A stretch of DNA of 64,000 bases from Buttiauxella ferragutiae (GCF_001654915.1 NZ_LXEQ01000038.1), one strand, 5' to 3'; positions 53,884 to 63,056 are shown, counted from the stretch's first letter. A program made the numbers and translations. Notes: generated by a model from the letters alone, not told the origin.

Positions 53884-54627
53884 ATGAAAAATAGCGAACT
53901 GGAACGCCTGATTAACGAAAAACTCAACAGCGCCGCAATCAGCGACTATGCGCCAAATGGTTTGCAGGTTGAAGGGCGCGAAGAAGTGCGCAAAATTATC
54001 ACTGGCGTGACGGCAAGTCAGGCGTTGATAGATGAAGCGATACGCCAGCAAGCGGATGCGGTGATTGTTCACCACGGTTACTTCTGGAAAGGCGAGTCAC
54101 CGGTGATTCGTGGCATGAAGCGCAATCGCCTGAAAGCGTTGCTGAGTCACGACATCAATCTCTACGGCTGGCATTTGCCGCTCGATGCTCATCCACAGCT
54201 TGGCAACAACGCGCAACTCGGGGCGCTGCTGGGGATTGAAACCAAAGGTGAGGTTGAGCCGCTGGTGCCGTGGGGTGAGTTTCCGACGCCGCTTTCCGGT
54301 GTCGAACTGGCATCATGGATTGAGATGCGCCTTGGGCGTACACCGCTGTGGAGCGGTGATACCGGTCCTGAGCAAATTCGCCGTGTCGCCTGGTGTACTG
54401 GTGGTGGGCAAAGCTTTATCGATAGTGCGGCTCGTTTCGGTGTTGATGCGTTTATCACTGGCGAAGTGTCCGAACAAACGATCCATTCGGCACGCGAACA
54501 AGGGCTGCATTTCTATGCGGCCGGGCATCACGCCACTGAACGCGGCGGCATTCAGGCACTGAGCGACTGGCTGAATAGCGAAACAGATTTGGACGTAACC
54601 TTTATCGATATCCCTAATCCGGCATAG
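53884..54627 (+). CDS. ybgI: NIF3-family metal-binding protein YbgI
   Basis: 247 residues, as in E. coli. DUF34/NIF3 family protein; E. coli YbgI forms a hexameric ring with a dinuclear metal site, and a GTP cyclohydrolase-like or regulatory role has been proposed but not settled. Metal-site residues are visible in VIVHHGYFWKG and in HHATERGGIQAL. Start ATG 53884 (MKNSELERLI) chosen over an in-frame upstream ATG within phr. Confidence 0.93.
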   Translation: MKNSELERLINEKLNSAAISDYAPNGLQVEGREEVRKIITGVTASQALIDEAIRQQADAVIVHHGYFWKGESPVIRGMKRNRLKALLSHDINLYGWHLPLDAHPQLGNNAQLGALLGIETKGEVEPLVPWGEFPTPLSGVELASWIEMRLGRTPLWSGDTGPEQIRRVAWCTGGGQSFIDSAARFGVDAFITGEVSEQTIHSAREQGLHFYAAGHHATERGGIQALSDWLNSETDLDVTFIDIPNPA

Positions 54628-54647
54628 CGCCAAACCAAGGAGCAAAA

Positions 54648-55304
54648 GTGCAAAGAGCACGGTGTTATCTGTTAGGCGAAAGCGCAGTGGTTCTTGAGCT
54701 GGAACCCCCTTTATCGCTAGAAAGTCAGCAACGCATCTGGGGATTAACTCAACGACTATTGGAATCACCAGCGGTTTCGGAAGTGATTCCTGGGATGAAC
54801 AACATCACTGTGGTTCTGCGTGAACCACAAAGCCTGGCACTGGATGGCATTGAGCGGATTCAGCGCTGGTGGGAAGAGAGTGAGGCGATGGTACCGGAAT
54901 CCAGGCGCATTGAGATCCCGGTGATTTATGGCGGCAGTTTCGGCCCCGATCTCGACGAAGTGGCCGGGCATTGTGGATTATCGCCGCGTCAGGTTGTGGA
55001 GTTGCACTCCTCGGTTGACTACATCGTCTACTTCCTTGGCTTCCAGCCTGGTTTCGCCTATCTCGGCGGTCTGGCACAAAAGCTTGAGACTCCGCGTCGT
55101 GCTGAACCGCGTTTGATCGTTCCTGCTGGTTCGGTGGGGATTGGTGGCAGCCAGACAGGGATTTATCCGCTCGCGACACCGGGTGGATGGCAGCTTATCG
55201 GCCAGACCCCGGTGCAATTATTCAATCCGACAGCTGAAATGCCAACGTTGTTAACGCCGGGTGATACCGTACGCTTCGTGCCTCAAAAGGAGGGTGTGTG
55301 CTGA
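54648..55304 (+). CDS. pxpB: 5-oxoprolinase subunit PxpB
   Basis: 218 residues, as in E. coli YbgJ. Part of the PxpABC ATP-dependent 5-oxoprolinase, which opens pyroglutamate to glutamate; PxpB is the KipI-like subunit thought to help phosphorylate the substrate. Motifs: YIVYFLGFQPGFAYLGGL, PRLIVPAGSVGIGGSQTGIY and TPGGWQLIGQTP. Starts with GTG at 54648 behind AAGGAG. Overlaps pxpC. Confidence 0.95.
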   Translation: MQRARCYLLGESAVVLELEPPLSLESQQRIWGLTQRLLESPAVSEVIPGMNNITVVLREPQSLALDGIERIQRWWEESEAMVPESRRIEIPVIYGGSFGPDLDEVAGHCGLSPRQVVELHSSVDYIVYFLGFQPGFAYLGGLAQKLETPRRAEPRLIVPAGSVGIGGSQTGIYPLATPGGWQLIGQTPVQLFNPTAEMPTLLTPGDTVRFVPQKEGVC

Positions 55305-56230
55305 AAATAATTCGTGCAGGAATGCACATGTCGGTGCAGGACACCGGACGTTATGGTTATCGGCAATTGGGCGTGAGCCGTTGTGGTGCGTTGGATGCGC
55401 CAGCACTGCAAATGGCGAATTTACTGGTGGGTAATGCACCAGAAAGTGCGGCGCTAGAAATCACCCTGGGCAATTGTGTCATTGAGTTCACCCAGGATGG
55501 TTGGTTTGCCTTAACCGGGGCGGGCTGCCACGCTGAGCTGGATGGTCATGCCGTGTGGACAGGCTGGCGCCTGGCAGTGAAAGCAGGCCAACAACTGCGC
55601 CTGAAAGCACCGGAACGTGGGATGCGAAGCTATCTTGCTGTGGCGGGCGGGTTAGATATTCCTGAAGTGCTGGGTTCTTACAGCACCGATTTGAAAGCAC
55701 AGGTTGGCGGTCTGGAAGGGCGGTTAATTAAAGATGGCGATGAAATCCCACAGCTGCCTGCAACGCGGCATTTCCGCGAAGCGCGTGGGGTGAAGCAACT
55801 GCTGTGGGGAAACCGCATACGCGCACTGGAAGGGCCGGAATATCACGAGTTTACGCAAACCTCGCAGGATGCGTTCTGGCGTTTACCATGGCAGCTAAGC
55901 CCGCAAAGTAACCGGATGGGTTATCGCTTGCAGGGGCAGCGTCTGGAGCGCACCACCGACCGCGAATTGCTGTCACACGGGCTGTTGCCGGGAGTGGTTC
56001 AAGTCCCCCATAACGGTCAGCCCATCGTATTGATGAATGATGCGCAGACCACAGGTGGCTATCCAAGGATTGCCTGCGTTATCGAAGCGGATATGTTTAA
56101 TCTGGCACAATTACGGCTTGGTGAACCGATCCATTTTGTGCACTGCACTCTGGAAGAGGCGCTCAAAGCACGACGCGAACAGCAAATCTATCTTGAACAG
56201 TTGGCCTGGCGGCTGAATAACGAAGACTGA
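55298..56230 (+). CDS. pxpC: 5-oxoprolinase subunit PxpC
   Basis: 310 residues, as in E. coli YbgK. KipA-like partner of PxpB in 5-oxoprolinase. Motifs: HMSVQDTGRYGYRQLGVSRC near the N-terminus and LPGVVQVPHNGQPIVLMNDA, TTGGYPRIACV near residues 230-265. GTG start at 55298, overlapping pxpB by 7 bases. In E. coli pxpA follows; here nei starts 16 bases later, so the third subunit is missing from the cluster. Confidence 0.95.
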   Translation: MLKIIRAGMHMSVQDTGRYGYRQLGVSRCGALDAPALQMANLLVGNAPESAALEITLGNCVIEFTQDGWFALTGAGCHAELDGHAVWTGWRLAVKAGQQLRLKAPERGMRSYLAVAGGLDIPEVLGSYSTDLKAQVGGLEGRLIKDGDEIPQLPATRHFREARGVKQLLWGNRIRALEGPEYHEFTQTSQDAFWRLPWQLSPQSNRMGYRLQGQRLERTTDRELLSHGLLPGVVQVPHNGQPIVLMNDAQTTGGYPRIACVIEADMFNLAQLRLGEPIHFVHCTLEEALKARREQQIYLEQLAWRLNNED

Positions 56231-56246
56231 TTATTAAGGATGATGG

Positions 56247-57038
56247 ATGCCAGAAGGCCCAGAAATCCGGCGCGCAGCAGATAAACTCGAGGACGCCGTT
56301 TTAGGTAAACCGTTAACGGGTGCCTGGTTTGCGTTTCCGGAACTGAAGGCGTTTGAAACTGAGTTGGTTGGTCAAAAAGTCGCGCGGATAGAAACGCGCG
56401 GCAAAGCTTTATTGACACACTTTTCCAGTGGCTTAACCCTGTACAGCCACAATCAGCTTTATGGGGTATGGCGCGTGGTTAATGCCGGTGAAATGCCGCA
56501 AACCACACGAATCTTACGCGTGAAATTACAGACTGCGGATAAAGCCATTCTGCTCTACAGCGCGTCAGATATCGAAATGCTCGATGCAAATCAGCTATCG
56601 AACCATCCTTTCTTGCTGCGTGTGGGGCCGGATGTGCTTGATATGACGCTGACGCCACAGCAGGTAAAAGATCGTTTATTGTCGGCACGCTTTCGTAAGC
56701 GGCAGTTTAGTGGTCTTCTGTTGGACCAGGCTTTTCTGGCGGGTTTGGGAAACTACCTGCGGGTTGAAATTCTCTGGGCCGTTGGGTTACTGGCACATCA
56801 CAAAGCACAGGATTTAACCCCTGAACAACTCGAAAAACTGTCTTACGCGCTGCTGGATATTCCACGGTTTTCATACAACACGCGTGGCACTGTGGATGAA
56901 AACAAACACCATGGGGCGATTTTCAGCTTCAAGGTTTTTCATCGGGCAGGGGAGAAATGCGGGCGCTGCGGTGGGGTAATCGAGAAAACGATGCTCTCTT
57001 CGAGGCCGTTTTATTGGTGCCCTGGCTGCCAGCATTAA
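56247..57038 (+). CDS. nei: Endonuclease VIII
   Basis: 263 residues, as in E. coli. DNA glycosylase/AP lyase that removes oxidised pyrimidines. Pro-Glu catalytic N-terminus (MPEGPEIRRAADKLED, Pro nucleophile after Met removal), the helix-two-turn-helix (DQAFLAGLGNYLRVEILW) and a C-terminal zinc finger (CGRCGG...FYWCPGCQH). RBS AAGGATG. Directly after pxpC. Confidence 0.96.
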   Translation: MPEGPEIRRAADKLEDAVLGKPLTGAWFAFPELKAFETELVGQKVARIETRGKALLTHFSSGLTLYSHNQLYGVWRVVNAGEMPQTTRILRVKLQTADKAILLYSASDIEMLDANQLSNHPFLLRVGPDVLDMTLTPQQVKDRLLSARFRKRQFSGLLLDQAFLAGLGNYLRVEILWAVGLLAHHKAQDLTPEQLEKLSYALLDIPRFSYNTRGTVDENKHHGAIFSFKVFHRAGEKCGRCGGVIEKTMLSSRPFYWCPGCQH

Positions 57039-57130
57039 AGAATCCTGAAGATTGCGTTTATTTCATAGGATGGAAATCGAGTATATTGAGACGCAGATCA
57101 CAAAAAAGTCTTAAAGGAAGATGTTGCACC

Positions 57131-57658
57131 ATGAGTTATCGTTTCGCCATTGCTGCCGTGGCAGCCGTTTTAGCCCTGACAGGGTGTGCAAAATCGAAAA
57201 GCACCGACCCGGCGCCAGCATTTGATTTCGGCTCCTCGCGGGTGACCGTGACGCATATCCCGACAAAAACCGACGATGGCACCGCTATACACGTGACCAT
57301 TGATAACAAGGATGCCGGTGTGCTGGGGACGGGTGAGAGCCTTGAGGTACAACTTCCAGAGGGCAAACACAAAGTCGGCGGCTATGCCCGTACGCTGATT
57401 GGCCGTGTGACCATAGCGCCTGTCGAAGTGTCGTCATCGCGCGATGTTATCAGCCATGTGACCTATTCTGTTACGAACGGCAAACCGATATTTATCGTCC
57501 GTGCCGCAACCCCGGTTCCGCAACCGAAGTCAGAATCGATTCCCGCAGAACCCGTTCCGGTTATGCCGCAGCAAATTGAAGCCCCAGTCACTGCCGAACC
57601 GGCGCAAGCTGAAGCACCTGCTGCACCAGTAGTAACGCCGGAAACGCCGCAGGTATAA
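57131..57658 (+). CDS. Predicted outer-membrane lipoprotein of unknown function
   Basis: 175 residues, no named family recognised. Signal peptide with lipobox LTGC (Cys19); Ala follows the Cys, so outer-membrane sorting is expected. A compact beta-rich middle (about 40-125, with HVTIDNKDAGVLGTGESLEV and LPEGKHKVGGY) looks PEGA- or Ig-like, and the last ~45 residues are a Pro/Ala/Glu-rich tail (EPAQAEAPAAPVVTPETP). Start ATG 57131 chosen because it gives the signal peptide; the ribosome site AAGGA is a little far. E. coli has abrB and fimbrial genes (ybgOPQD) here instead. Confidence 0.8.
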   Translation: MSYRFAIAAVAAVLALTGCAKSKSTDPAPAFDFGSSRVTVTHIPTKTDDGTAIHVTIDNKDAGVLGTGESLEVQLPEGKHKVGGYARTLIGRVTIAPVEVSSSRDVISHVTYSVTNGKPIFIVRAATPVPQPKSESIPAEPVPVMPQQIEAPVTAEPAQAEAPAAPVVTPETPQV

Positions 57659-57729
57659 TGCTGGCCAACTCCCCGCTCCGAAAAGACAAAGTCCATGTAA
57701 AACATGGGGATGCCAGCAGTTTTAAGCAT

Positions 57730-57757
57730 AAAAAAACGCGCCGATTGGCGCGTTTTT
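57730..57757. terminator. Bidirectional terminator between lipoprotein gene and gltA
   Basis: AAAACGCGCC pairs with GGCGCGTTTT around GATT, with A6/T5 flanks, so it serves both convergent genes. A second small hairpin, CCATGT/ACATGG (57693-57707), lies just before it. Confidence 0.9.
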
Positions 57758-57773
57758 GTTTCCTGCATCGAAC

Positions 57774-59060
57774 TTATTTTTTCAAATCAGATTCGAAATC
57801 ACGCTGCGCGTAGCCAGTATACAACTGACGTGGGCGGGCAATTTTAATGCCGTCATCATGCATTTCGTTCCAGTGAGCAATCCAGCCAACGGTACGCGCC
57901 ATCGCGAAGATAACGGTAAACATGGACGATGGAATACCCATTGCTTTCAAGATAATGCCTGAGTAGAAGTCCACGTTCGGGTAGAGTTTCTTCTCGATGA
58001 AGTACGGGTCGTTAAGCGCGATATGCTCAAGCTCCATCGCCACTTCCAGCAGGCTGTTATCTTTCAGATTCAGCTCTTTGAGAACTTCATGGCAGGTCTC
58101 ACGCATTACAGTGGCACGCGGGTCGTAGTTTTTGTACACGCGGTGACCAAAGCCCATCAGGCGGAAAGAGTCATTTTTGTCTTTCGCGCGACGGATGAAT
58201 TCTGGAATGTGCTCAACGCTGCTGATTTCTTCGAGCATTTTCAGTGCAGCTTCGTTAGCACCACCGTGTGCTGGCCCCCACAGGGATGCGATACCGGCAG
58301 CAATACAGGCGAACGGGTTAGCGCCAGAAGAGCCTGCGGTACGGACGGTAGAAGTAGAGGCGTTTTGCTCGTGGTCGGCGTGCAGGATCAGAATACGGTC
58401 CATTGCGCGCTCAAGAATCGGGTTAACTTCGTATTTCTCGCACGGCGTGGAGAACATCATGTTCAGGAAGTTACCGGAGTAGGACAGGTCGTTACGTGGA
58501 TAAACGAACGGCTGGCCAATAGAATATTTGTAACACATTGCTGCCATCGTTGGCATTTTGGACAGCAGACGGAACGCGGCTATCTCACGGTGGCGTGGGT
58601 TATTCACGTCCATGGAGTCATGGTAAAACGCAGCCAGCGCGCCGGTTACACCACACATTACCGCCATCGGATGGGAGTCACGACGGAAACCGTGGAACAA
58701 ACGGGTGATTTGTTCGTGGATCATGGTGTGACGGGTAACGGTAGTTTTGAATTCTTCGTATTGTTCCTGAGTCGGTTTTTCGCCGTTCAGCAGGATATAG
58801 CAGACTTCCAGATAATTGGAGTGGGTTGCCAACTGATCGATTGGGAAACCACGGTGCAACAAGATGCCTTCATCACCGTCGATAAAGGTGATTTTTGACT
58901 CACATGAAGCCGTAGAGGTGAAACCCGGGTCAAAAGTAAACACACCTTTAGAACCAAGACTACGAATATCAATTACATCCTGGCCGAGTGTGCCTTTTAG
59001 CACATTCAGTTCCAGAGCATCATCACCGTTGTAGGTGAGAGTTGCTTTCTTATCAGCCAT
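57774..59060 (-). CDS. gltA: Citrate synthase (type II, NADH-sensitive)
   Basis: 428 residues (E. coli 427). Condenses acetyl-CoA and oxaloacetate to citrate. Active-site His in LWGPAHGGANEAALKM, His in GFGHRVYKNYDPRA and the later Asp in the LYPNVDFYSGI segment; the N-terminal domain typical of hexameric NADH-inhibited enzymes is present. Divergent from sdhC, as in E. coli. GGAGACCGTA precedes the ATG. Confidence 0.98.
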   Translation of the reverse strand: MADKKATLTYNGDDALELNVLKGTLGQDVIDIRSLGSKGVFTFDPGFTSTASCESKITFIDGDEGILLHRGFPIDQLATHSNYLEVCYILLNGEKPTQEQYEEFKTTVTRHTMIHEQITRLFHGFRRDSHPMAVMCGVTGALAAFYHDSMDVNNPRHREIAAFRLLSKMPTMAAMCYKYSIGQPFVYPRNDLSYSGNFLNMMFSTPCEKYEVNPILERAMDRILILHADHEQNASTSTVRTAGSSGANPFACIAAGIASLWGPAHGGANEAALKMLEEISSVEHIPEFIRRAKDKNDSFRLMGFGHRVYKNYDPRATVMRETCHEVLKELNLKDNSLLEVAMELEHIALNDPYFIEKKLYPNVDFYSGIILKAMGIPSSMFTVIFAMARTVGWIAHWNEMHDDGIKIARPRQLYTGYAQRDFESDLKK

Positions 59061-59717
59061 TACGGTCTCCTTAGCGCCTCATTTTATCAGACTGCGGGAT
59101 ACCTGATTTGCGTTCAAACACATCGTGTTCGTTACCCGTTTTTTGTTCGCTCGTGGCTCTGTTTTGATTGTGTACTGCCAGGGTACAGAGCGATGGGCGC
59201 TTGCAGGTAACATATGCCACGCAGGCGAAAAATCAGCAAATCAAGGTGTTAGCAGTCCATATCATTCAAACCTGTATACCACTAATAACCGTCCTAATTG
59301 ACTGGGTCAAGACTGACACACTGTTACATAACTTATTATCAGGTGAAAGGCTGACCCTATAACTTTTACGAATTATACGGCTTTTCTGGCTCCGTTTGTA
59401 ACAATAATGTTTAACTTTTGTCAAATCAGATGATTAAAATTTAAAATAATGTTGTTATCGTGATCCTGCTCACTGTTCCGACTAAAACCCTTCAAACTAT
59501 ATGTAGGTTAATTGTAATGAATTTGTGAAGCGCCTATACTGCCGCCAGGTCTCCGGAATACCCTGCCACCGGGAGCCACCCAGCGTTGTAGCCAGTTTTT
59601 TGGCATCTGGATGTAGCTGTTTTTGCATGACGCACAGTTATAGAAAGTTCACGCTGTCTGACCCCGCCTGCAGACCCGGAGGAAGGAAACAATAAGAACA
59701 GCATGTGGGCGCTATTC
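59061..59717. promoter_or_regulatory. Divergent gltA / sdhCDAB control region
   Basis: 657 bases without a gene. In E. coli this region is repressed by ArcA and activated by CRP on the sdh side. GTGA-TCCTGC-TCAC at 59460-59473 is a good CRP half-site pair (GTGA-N6-TCAC). AT-rich GTTAA/TTTAA clusters near 59405-59450 could be ArcA sites. The sdhC leader follows (59500-59717). In E. coli sRNAs Spot 42 and RyhB act on sdhC/sdhD messages; no sRNA gene is seen here. Confidence 0.55.
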
Positions 59718-60107
59718 ATGATAAAAAATGCGAAAAAAGAAAGACCTGTAAACCTCGATCTCACTACAATGAGGTTCCCCGTCACTGCAATCGCTTCCAT
59801 CCTCCATCGTGTATCCGGCGTGATCACCTTTGTGGCTGTAGGCATCCTACTGTGGTTGTTAGGCCAGTCACTCTCGTCTCCAGAAGGCTTCCTTGTTGCG
59901 TCAGCAATAATGGGCAGCTTCTTTGTTAAATTCATTATGTGGGGCATCCTCACAGCACTGGCTTATCACGTTGTTGTGGGTATTCGCCACATCATGATGG
60001 ACACCGGTTTGCTGGAAGAAACCCTGATAGCGGGCAAACGATCCGCGATGATTTCCTTTGTTATTACTGTCGTGCTTTCACTTCTCGCAGGAGTCCTCGT
60101 ATGGTAA
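59718..60107 (+). CDS. sdhC: Succinate dehydrogenase cytochrome b556 subunit
   Basis: 129 residues, as in E. coli. Membrane anchor subunit with three helices; shares heme b and the quinone site with SdhD. Heme-ligand His in LAYHVVVGIRHIMMD, quinone-site Ser/Arg in ILHRVSGVITF. Start taken as ATG 59718 (MIKNAKKERPVN) to match the family; another ATG five codons earlier (59703) cannot be excluded because neither has a strong ribosome site. Overlaps sdhD. Confidence 0.95.
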   Translation: MIKNAKKERPVNLDLTTMRFPVTAIASILHRVSGVITFVAVGILLWLLGQSLSSPEGFLVASAIMGSFFVKFIMWGILTALAYHVVVGIRHIMMDTGLLEETLIAGKRSAMISFVITVVLSLLAGVLVW

Positions 60108-60448
60108 GCAATGCCTCCGCATTGGGTCGCAATGGTGTGCATGACTATATTCTGGTTCGTGCATCCGCCATCGTAATCACCCTGTACATCATTTATATGA
60201 TTGGGTTCTTCGCCACCGCTGGCGATTTAACCTACGAGGTCTGGAGTGGCTTCTTCGGCTCCGCCTTCACCAAAGTGTTCACCCTGCTGACATTGTTCTC
60301 GATTTTGATCCATGCCTGGATTGGCATGTGGCAGGTGTTGACCGACTACGTTAAACCAGTGGCGATTCGCCTTGGGCTGCAACTGCTGATTGTTGTTGCA
60401 CTGTTGGTTTACGTCATTTATGGATTCGTTGTGGTGTGGGGTGTGTAA
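60101..60448 (+). CDS. sdhD: Succinate dehydrogenase membrane anchor subunit
   Basis: 115 residues, as in E. coli. Three helices; heme ligand His in SILIHAWIGMWQVLTDYVK and the quinone-site Tyr in the same segment. ATG 60101 overlaps the end of sdhC by 7 bases, and the stop shares TAATG with sdhA. Confidence 0.95.
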   Translation: MVSNASALGRNGVHDYILVRASAIVITLYIIYMIGFFATAGDLTYEVWSGFFGSAFTKVFTLLTLFSILIHAWIGMWQVLTDYVKPVAIRLGLQLLIVVALLVYVIYGFVVVWGV

Positions 60449-62214
60449 TGAAGTTACCGGTCAGAGAGTTTGATGCAGTTGTTGTCGGTGCGGGTGGTGC
60501 AGGTATGCGCGCCGCATTGCAAATCTCCCAGTCAGGCCAGACTTGCGCCTTACTGTCCAAAGTTTTCCCAACCCGTTCCCATACCGTGTCTGCGCAGGGT
60601 GGTATTACCGTAGCACTCGGTAATACCCACGAAGACAACTGGGAATGGCATATGTATGACACGGTAAAAGGTTCCGATTACATCGGTGACCAGGACGCCA
60701 TTGAATATATGTGCAAAACCGGCCCGGAAGCGATTCTGGAACTGGAGCACATGGGTCTGCCGTTCTCCCGTCTTGATGATGGCACTATTTACCAGCGTCC
60801 GTTTGGTGGCCAGTCGAAAAACTTCGGCGGCGAGCAAGCGGCACGTACAGCGGCTGCGGCTGACCGTACTGGTCACGCACTGTTGCACACGCTGTATCAA
60901 CAAAACCTGAAAAACAAAACCACGATCTTCTCCGAATGGTATGCGCTTGATCTGGTGAAAAACGCCGATGGCGCTGTGGTCGGTACTACCGCGCTGTGTA
61001 TCGAAACCGGCGAAGTGGTGTACTTCAAAGCGAAAGCGACCATTCTGGCAACCGGTGGTGCGGGCCGTATTTATCAGTCCACCACTAACGCGCACATTAA
61101 TACCGGTGACGGTGTTGGCATGGCGCTGCGTGCAGGCGTGCCAGTACAAGATATGGAAATGTGGCAGTTCCACCCAACCGGCATTGCTGGCGCAGGTGTA
61201 CTGGTCACAGAAGGTTGCCGTGGTGAAGGCGGTTATCTGCTGAACAAACACGGCGAGCGTTTCATGGAGCGTTATGCGCCAAACGCCAAAGACCTGGCGG
61301 GCCGTGACGTTGTTGCGCGTTCCATCATGATTGAAATCCGTGAAGGTCGCGGTTGCGATGGCCCATGGGGTCCACACGCTAAACTGAAACTCGACCACCT
61401 GGGTAAAGAAGTTCTGGAATCTCGTCTGCCGGGTATCCTTGAGCTTTCGCGTACCTTTGCACACGTTGACCCGGTTAAAGAACCGATTCCGGTTATCCCA
61501 ACTTGCCACTACATGATGGGCGGCGTTCCGACCAAAGTGACTGGTCAGGCACTGACGGTGAACGAGCAGGGCGAAGACGTCGTCATTCCGGGCCTGTTTG
61601 CAGTAGGTGAAATTGCCTGCGTATCGGTTCACGGTGCTAACCGTCTGGGCGGTAACTCGCTGCTGGATCTGGTGGTGTTTGGTCGTGCAGCTGGTCTGCA
61701 TCTGCTGGAGTGTATCGCTGAGCAAGGCGAACTGCGTGATGCCAGCGAAGACGAAATTAATGTCGCTCTGGAACGCCTGAACCGCTGGAACAACAACCGT
61801 GACGGTGAAGATCCCGTGCAAATCCGCAAAGCGCTTCAGGAATGTATGCAGCATAACTTCTCGGTATTCCGTGAAGGTGATGCGATGGCGAAAGGCCTTG
61901 AGCAGCTGAAACTCATCCGCGAACGCCTGAAAAATGCCCGTCTGGATGACACTTCAAGCGAGTTCAACACCCAGCGTGTTGAGTGCCTGGAGCTGGATAA
62001 CCTGATGGAAACCGCTTTTGCTACCGCTGTTTCCGCTAACTTCCGCACCGAAAGCCGTGGCGCGCATAGCCGCTTCGACTATCCGGAACGTGACGATGCA
62101 AACTGGCTGTGTCATAGCCTGTATCTGCCTGAGTCGGAAAGCATGACTCGCCGTGAGGTGAACATGCAGCCGAAACTGCGTCCGGCATTCCCGCCGAAAG
62201 TGCGTACTTATTAA
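60448..62214 (+). CDS. sdhA: Succinate dehydrogenase flavoprotein subunit
   Basis: 588 residues, as in E. coli. Oxidises succinate to fumarate with covalent FAD. GAGGAGMRAAL dinucleotide loop, flavinylated His45 in FPTRSHTVSAQGG, active-site His/Arg region (GCRGEGGYLLN; RDVVARSIM) and CHYMMGGVPT near residue 353. Coupled to sdhD through TAATG; sdhB follows after 15 bases. Confidence 0.98.
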   Translation: MKLPVREFDAVVVGAGGAGMRAALQISQSGQTCALLSKVFPTRSHTVSAQGGITVALGNTHEDNWEWHMYDTVKGSDYIGDQDAIEYMCKTGPEAILELEHMGLPFSRLDDGTIYQRPFGGQSKNFGGEQAARTAAAADRTGHALLHTLYQQNLKNKTTIFSEWYALDLVKNADGAVVGTTALCIETGEVVYFKAKATILATGGAGRIYQSTTNAHINTGDGVGMALRAGVPVQDMEMWQFHPTGIAGAGVLVTEGCRGEGGYLLNKHGERFMERYAPNAKDLAGRDVVARSIMIEIREGRGCDGPWGPHAKLKLDHLGKEVLESRLPGILELSRTFAHVDPVKEPIPVIPTCHYMMGGVPTKVTGQALTVNEQGEDVVIPGLFAVGEIACVSVHGANRLGGNSLLDLVVFGRAAGLHLLECIAEQGELRDASEDEINVALERLNRWNNNRDGEDPVQIRKALQECMQHNFSVFREGDAMAKGLEQLKLIRERLKNARLDDTSSEFNTQRVECLELDNLMETAFATAVSANFRTESRGAHSRFDYPERDDANWLCHSLYLPESESMTRREVNMQPKLRPAFPPKVRTY

Positions 62215-62229
62215 TAGCGGAGCAAAGTG

Positions 62230-62946
62230 ATGAAACTCGAATTCTCTATTTATCGCTACAACCCGGATGTTGACGATGCTCCGCGTATGCAGGAGTACAC
62301 CCTGGAAGGGGAAGAAGGGCGCGACATGATGTTGCTTGACGCGCTGATGCAACTGAAAGAAAAAGATCCGACGCTGTCTTTCCGTCGCTCGTGCCGTGAA
62401 GGGGTTTGTGGCTCCGATGGTGTGAACATGAATGGCAAAAATGGTCTGGCCTGTATCACCCCAATCTCCGCATTAGGTAATGGAAAGCAAAAGATTGTGA
62501 TCCGGCCACTACCTGGATTGCCAGTTGTGAGAGATCTGGTGGTGGACATGGGACAATTCTATGCTCAATATGAGAAGATTAAGCCTTACCTGTTGAATAA
62601 TGGACAAAATCCACCTGCTCGTGAGCATTTACAGTCACCTGAGCAGCGTGAAAAACTGGATGGCCTGTACGAGTGTATTCTTTGCGCATGTTGCTCGACT
62701 TCCTGTCCGTCCTTCTGGTGGAACCCAGATAAGTTCATCGGGCCTGCAGGTTTACTGGCGGCATATCGTTTCCTGATCGATAGCCGTGATACTGAAACCG
62801 CCAGTCGTCTTGACGGTATCAGTGATGCTTTCAGCGTATTCCGCTGTCATGGCATCATGAACTGCGTCAGTGTTTGTCCTAAGGGGCTGAACCCGACGAA
62901 AGCCATCGGCCACATTAAGTCGATGTTGCTGCAAAGAAGCGCATGA
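62230..62946 (+). CDS. sdhB: Succinate dehydrogenase iron-sulfur subunit
   Basis: 238 residues, as in E. coli. Carries the [2Fe-2S] cluster (SCREGVCGSDGVNMNG and C in GLACIT), then [4Fe-4S] (CILCACCSTSCP) and [3Fe-4S] (CHGIMNCVSVCPKGLNP) clusters. Start ATG 62230 after GGAGCAAAGTG; the GTG one codon earlier is less likely. Confidence 0.97.
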   Translation: MKLEFSIYRYNPDVDDAPRMQEYTLEGEEGRDMMLLDALMQLKEKDPTLSFRRSCREGVCGSDGVNMNGKNGLACITPISALGNGKQKIVIRPLPGLPVVRDLVVDMGQFYAQYEKIKPYLLNNGQNPPAREHLQSPEQREKLDGLYECILCACCSTSCPSFWWNPDKFIGPAGLLAAYRFLIDSRDTETASRLDGISDAFSVFRCHGIMNCVSVCPKGLNPTKAIGHIKSMLLQRSA

Positions 62947-62947
62947 T

Positions 62948-63037
62948 AGTCCCCTCTCCTGGGGGAGAGGGTTAGGGTGAAGGCAATCGATGCTGAACAC
63001 AGCCTTCACCCCGACCCTCTCCCTGAGGGAGAGGGAG
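62948..63037. repeat. Palindromic intergenic repeat, copy 6 (two opposed units)
   Basis: GTCCCCTCTCCTGGGGGAGA leads, with GGGTTAGGGTGAAGG then CCTTCACCCCGACCCTCTCC and GAGGGAGAGGGAG. The two GGTGAAGG/CCTTCACC arms face each other, so the whole unit can fold into a large cruciform. Begins 2 bases after the sdhB stop. Confidence 0.8.
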
Positions 63038-63056
63038 TAATAAAAATGCAGGAAAT

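Noticed and set aside
59168..59362. 64-codon frame in the gltA-sdhC region
   Set aside because: Lies in a promoter region, with no ribosome site and no similarity recognised.
60550..61854. 434-codon open frame on the minus strand opposite sdhA
   Set aside because: Antisense shadow of sdhA, with Phe/His/Thr-rich sequence typical of reversed codons.
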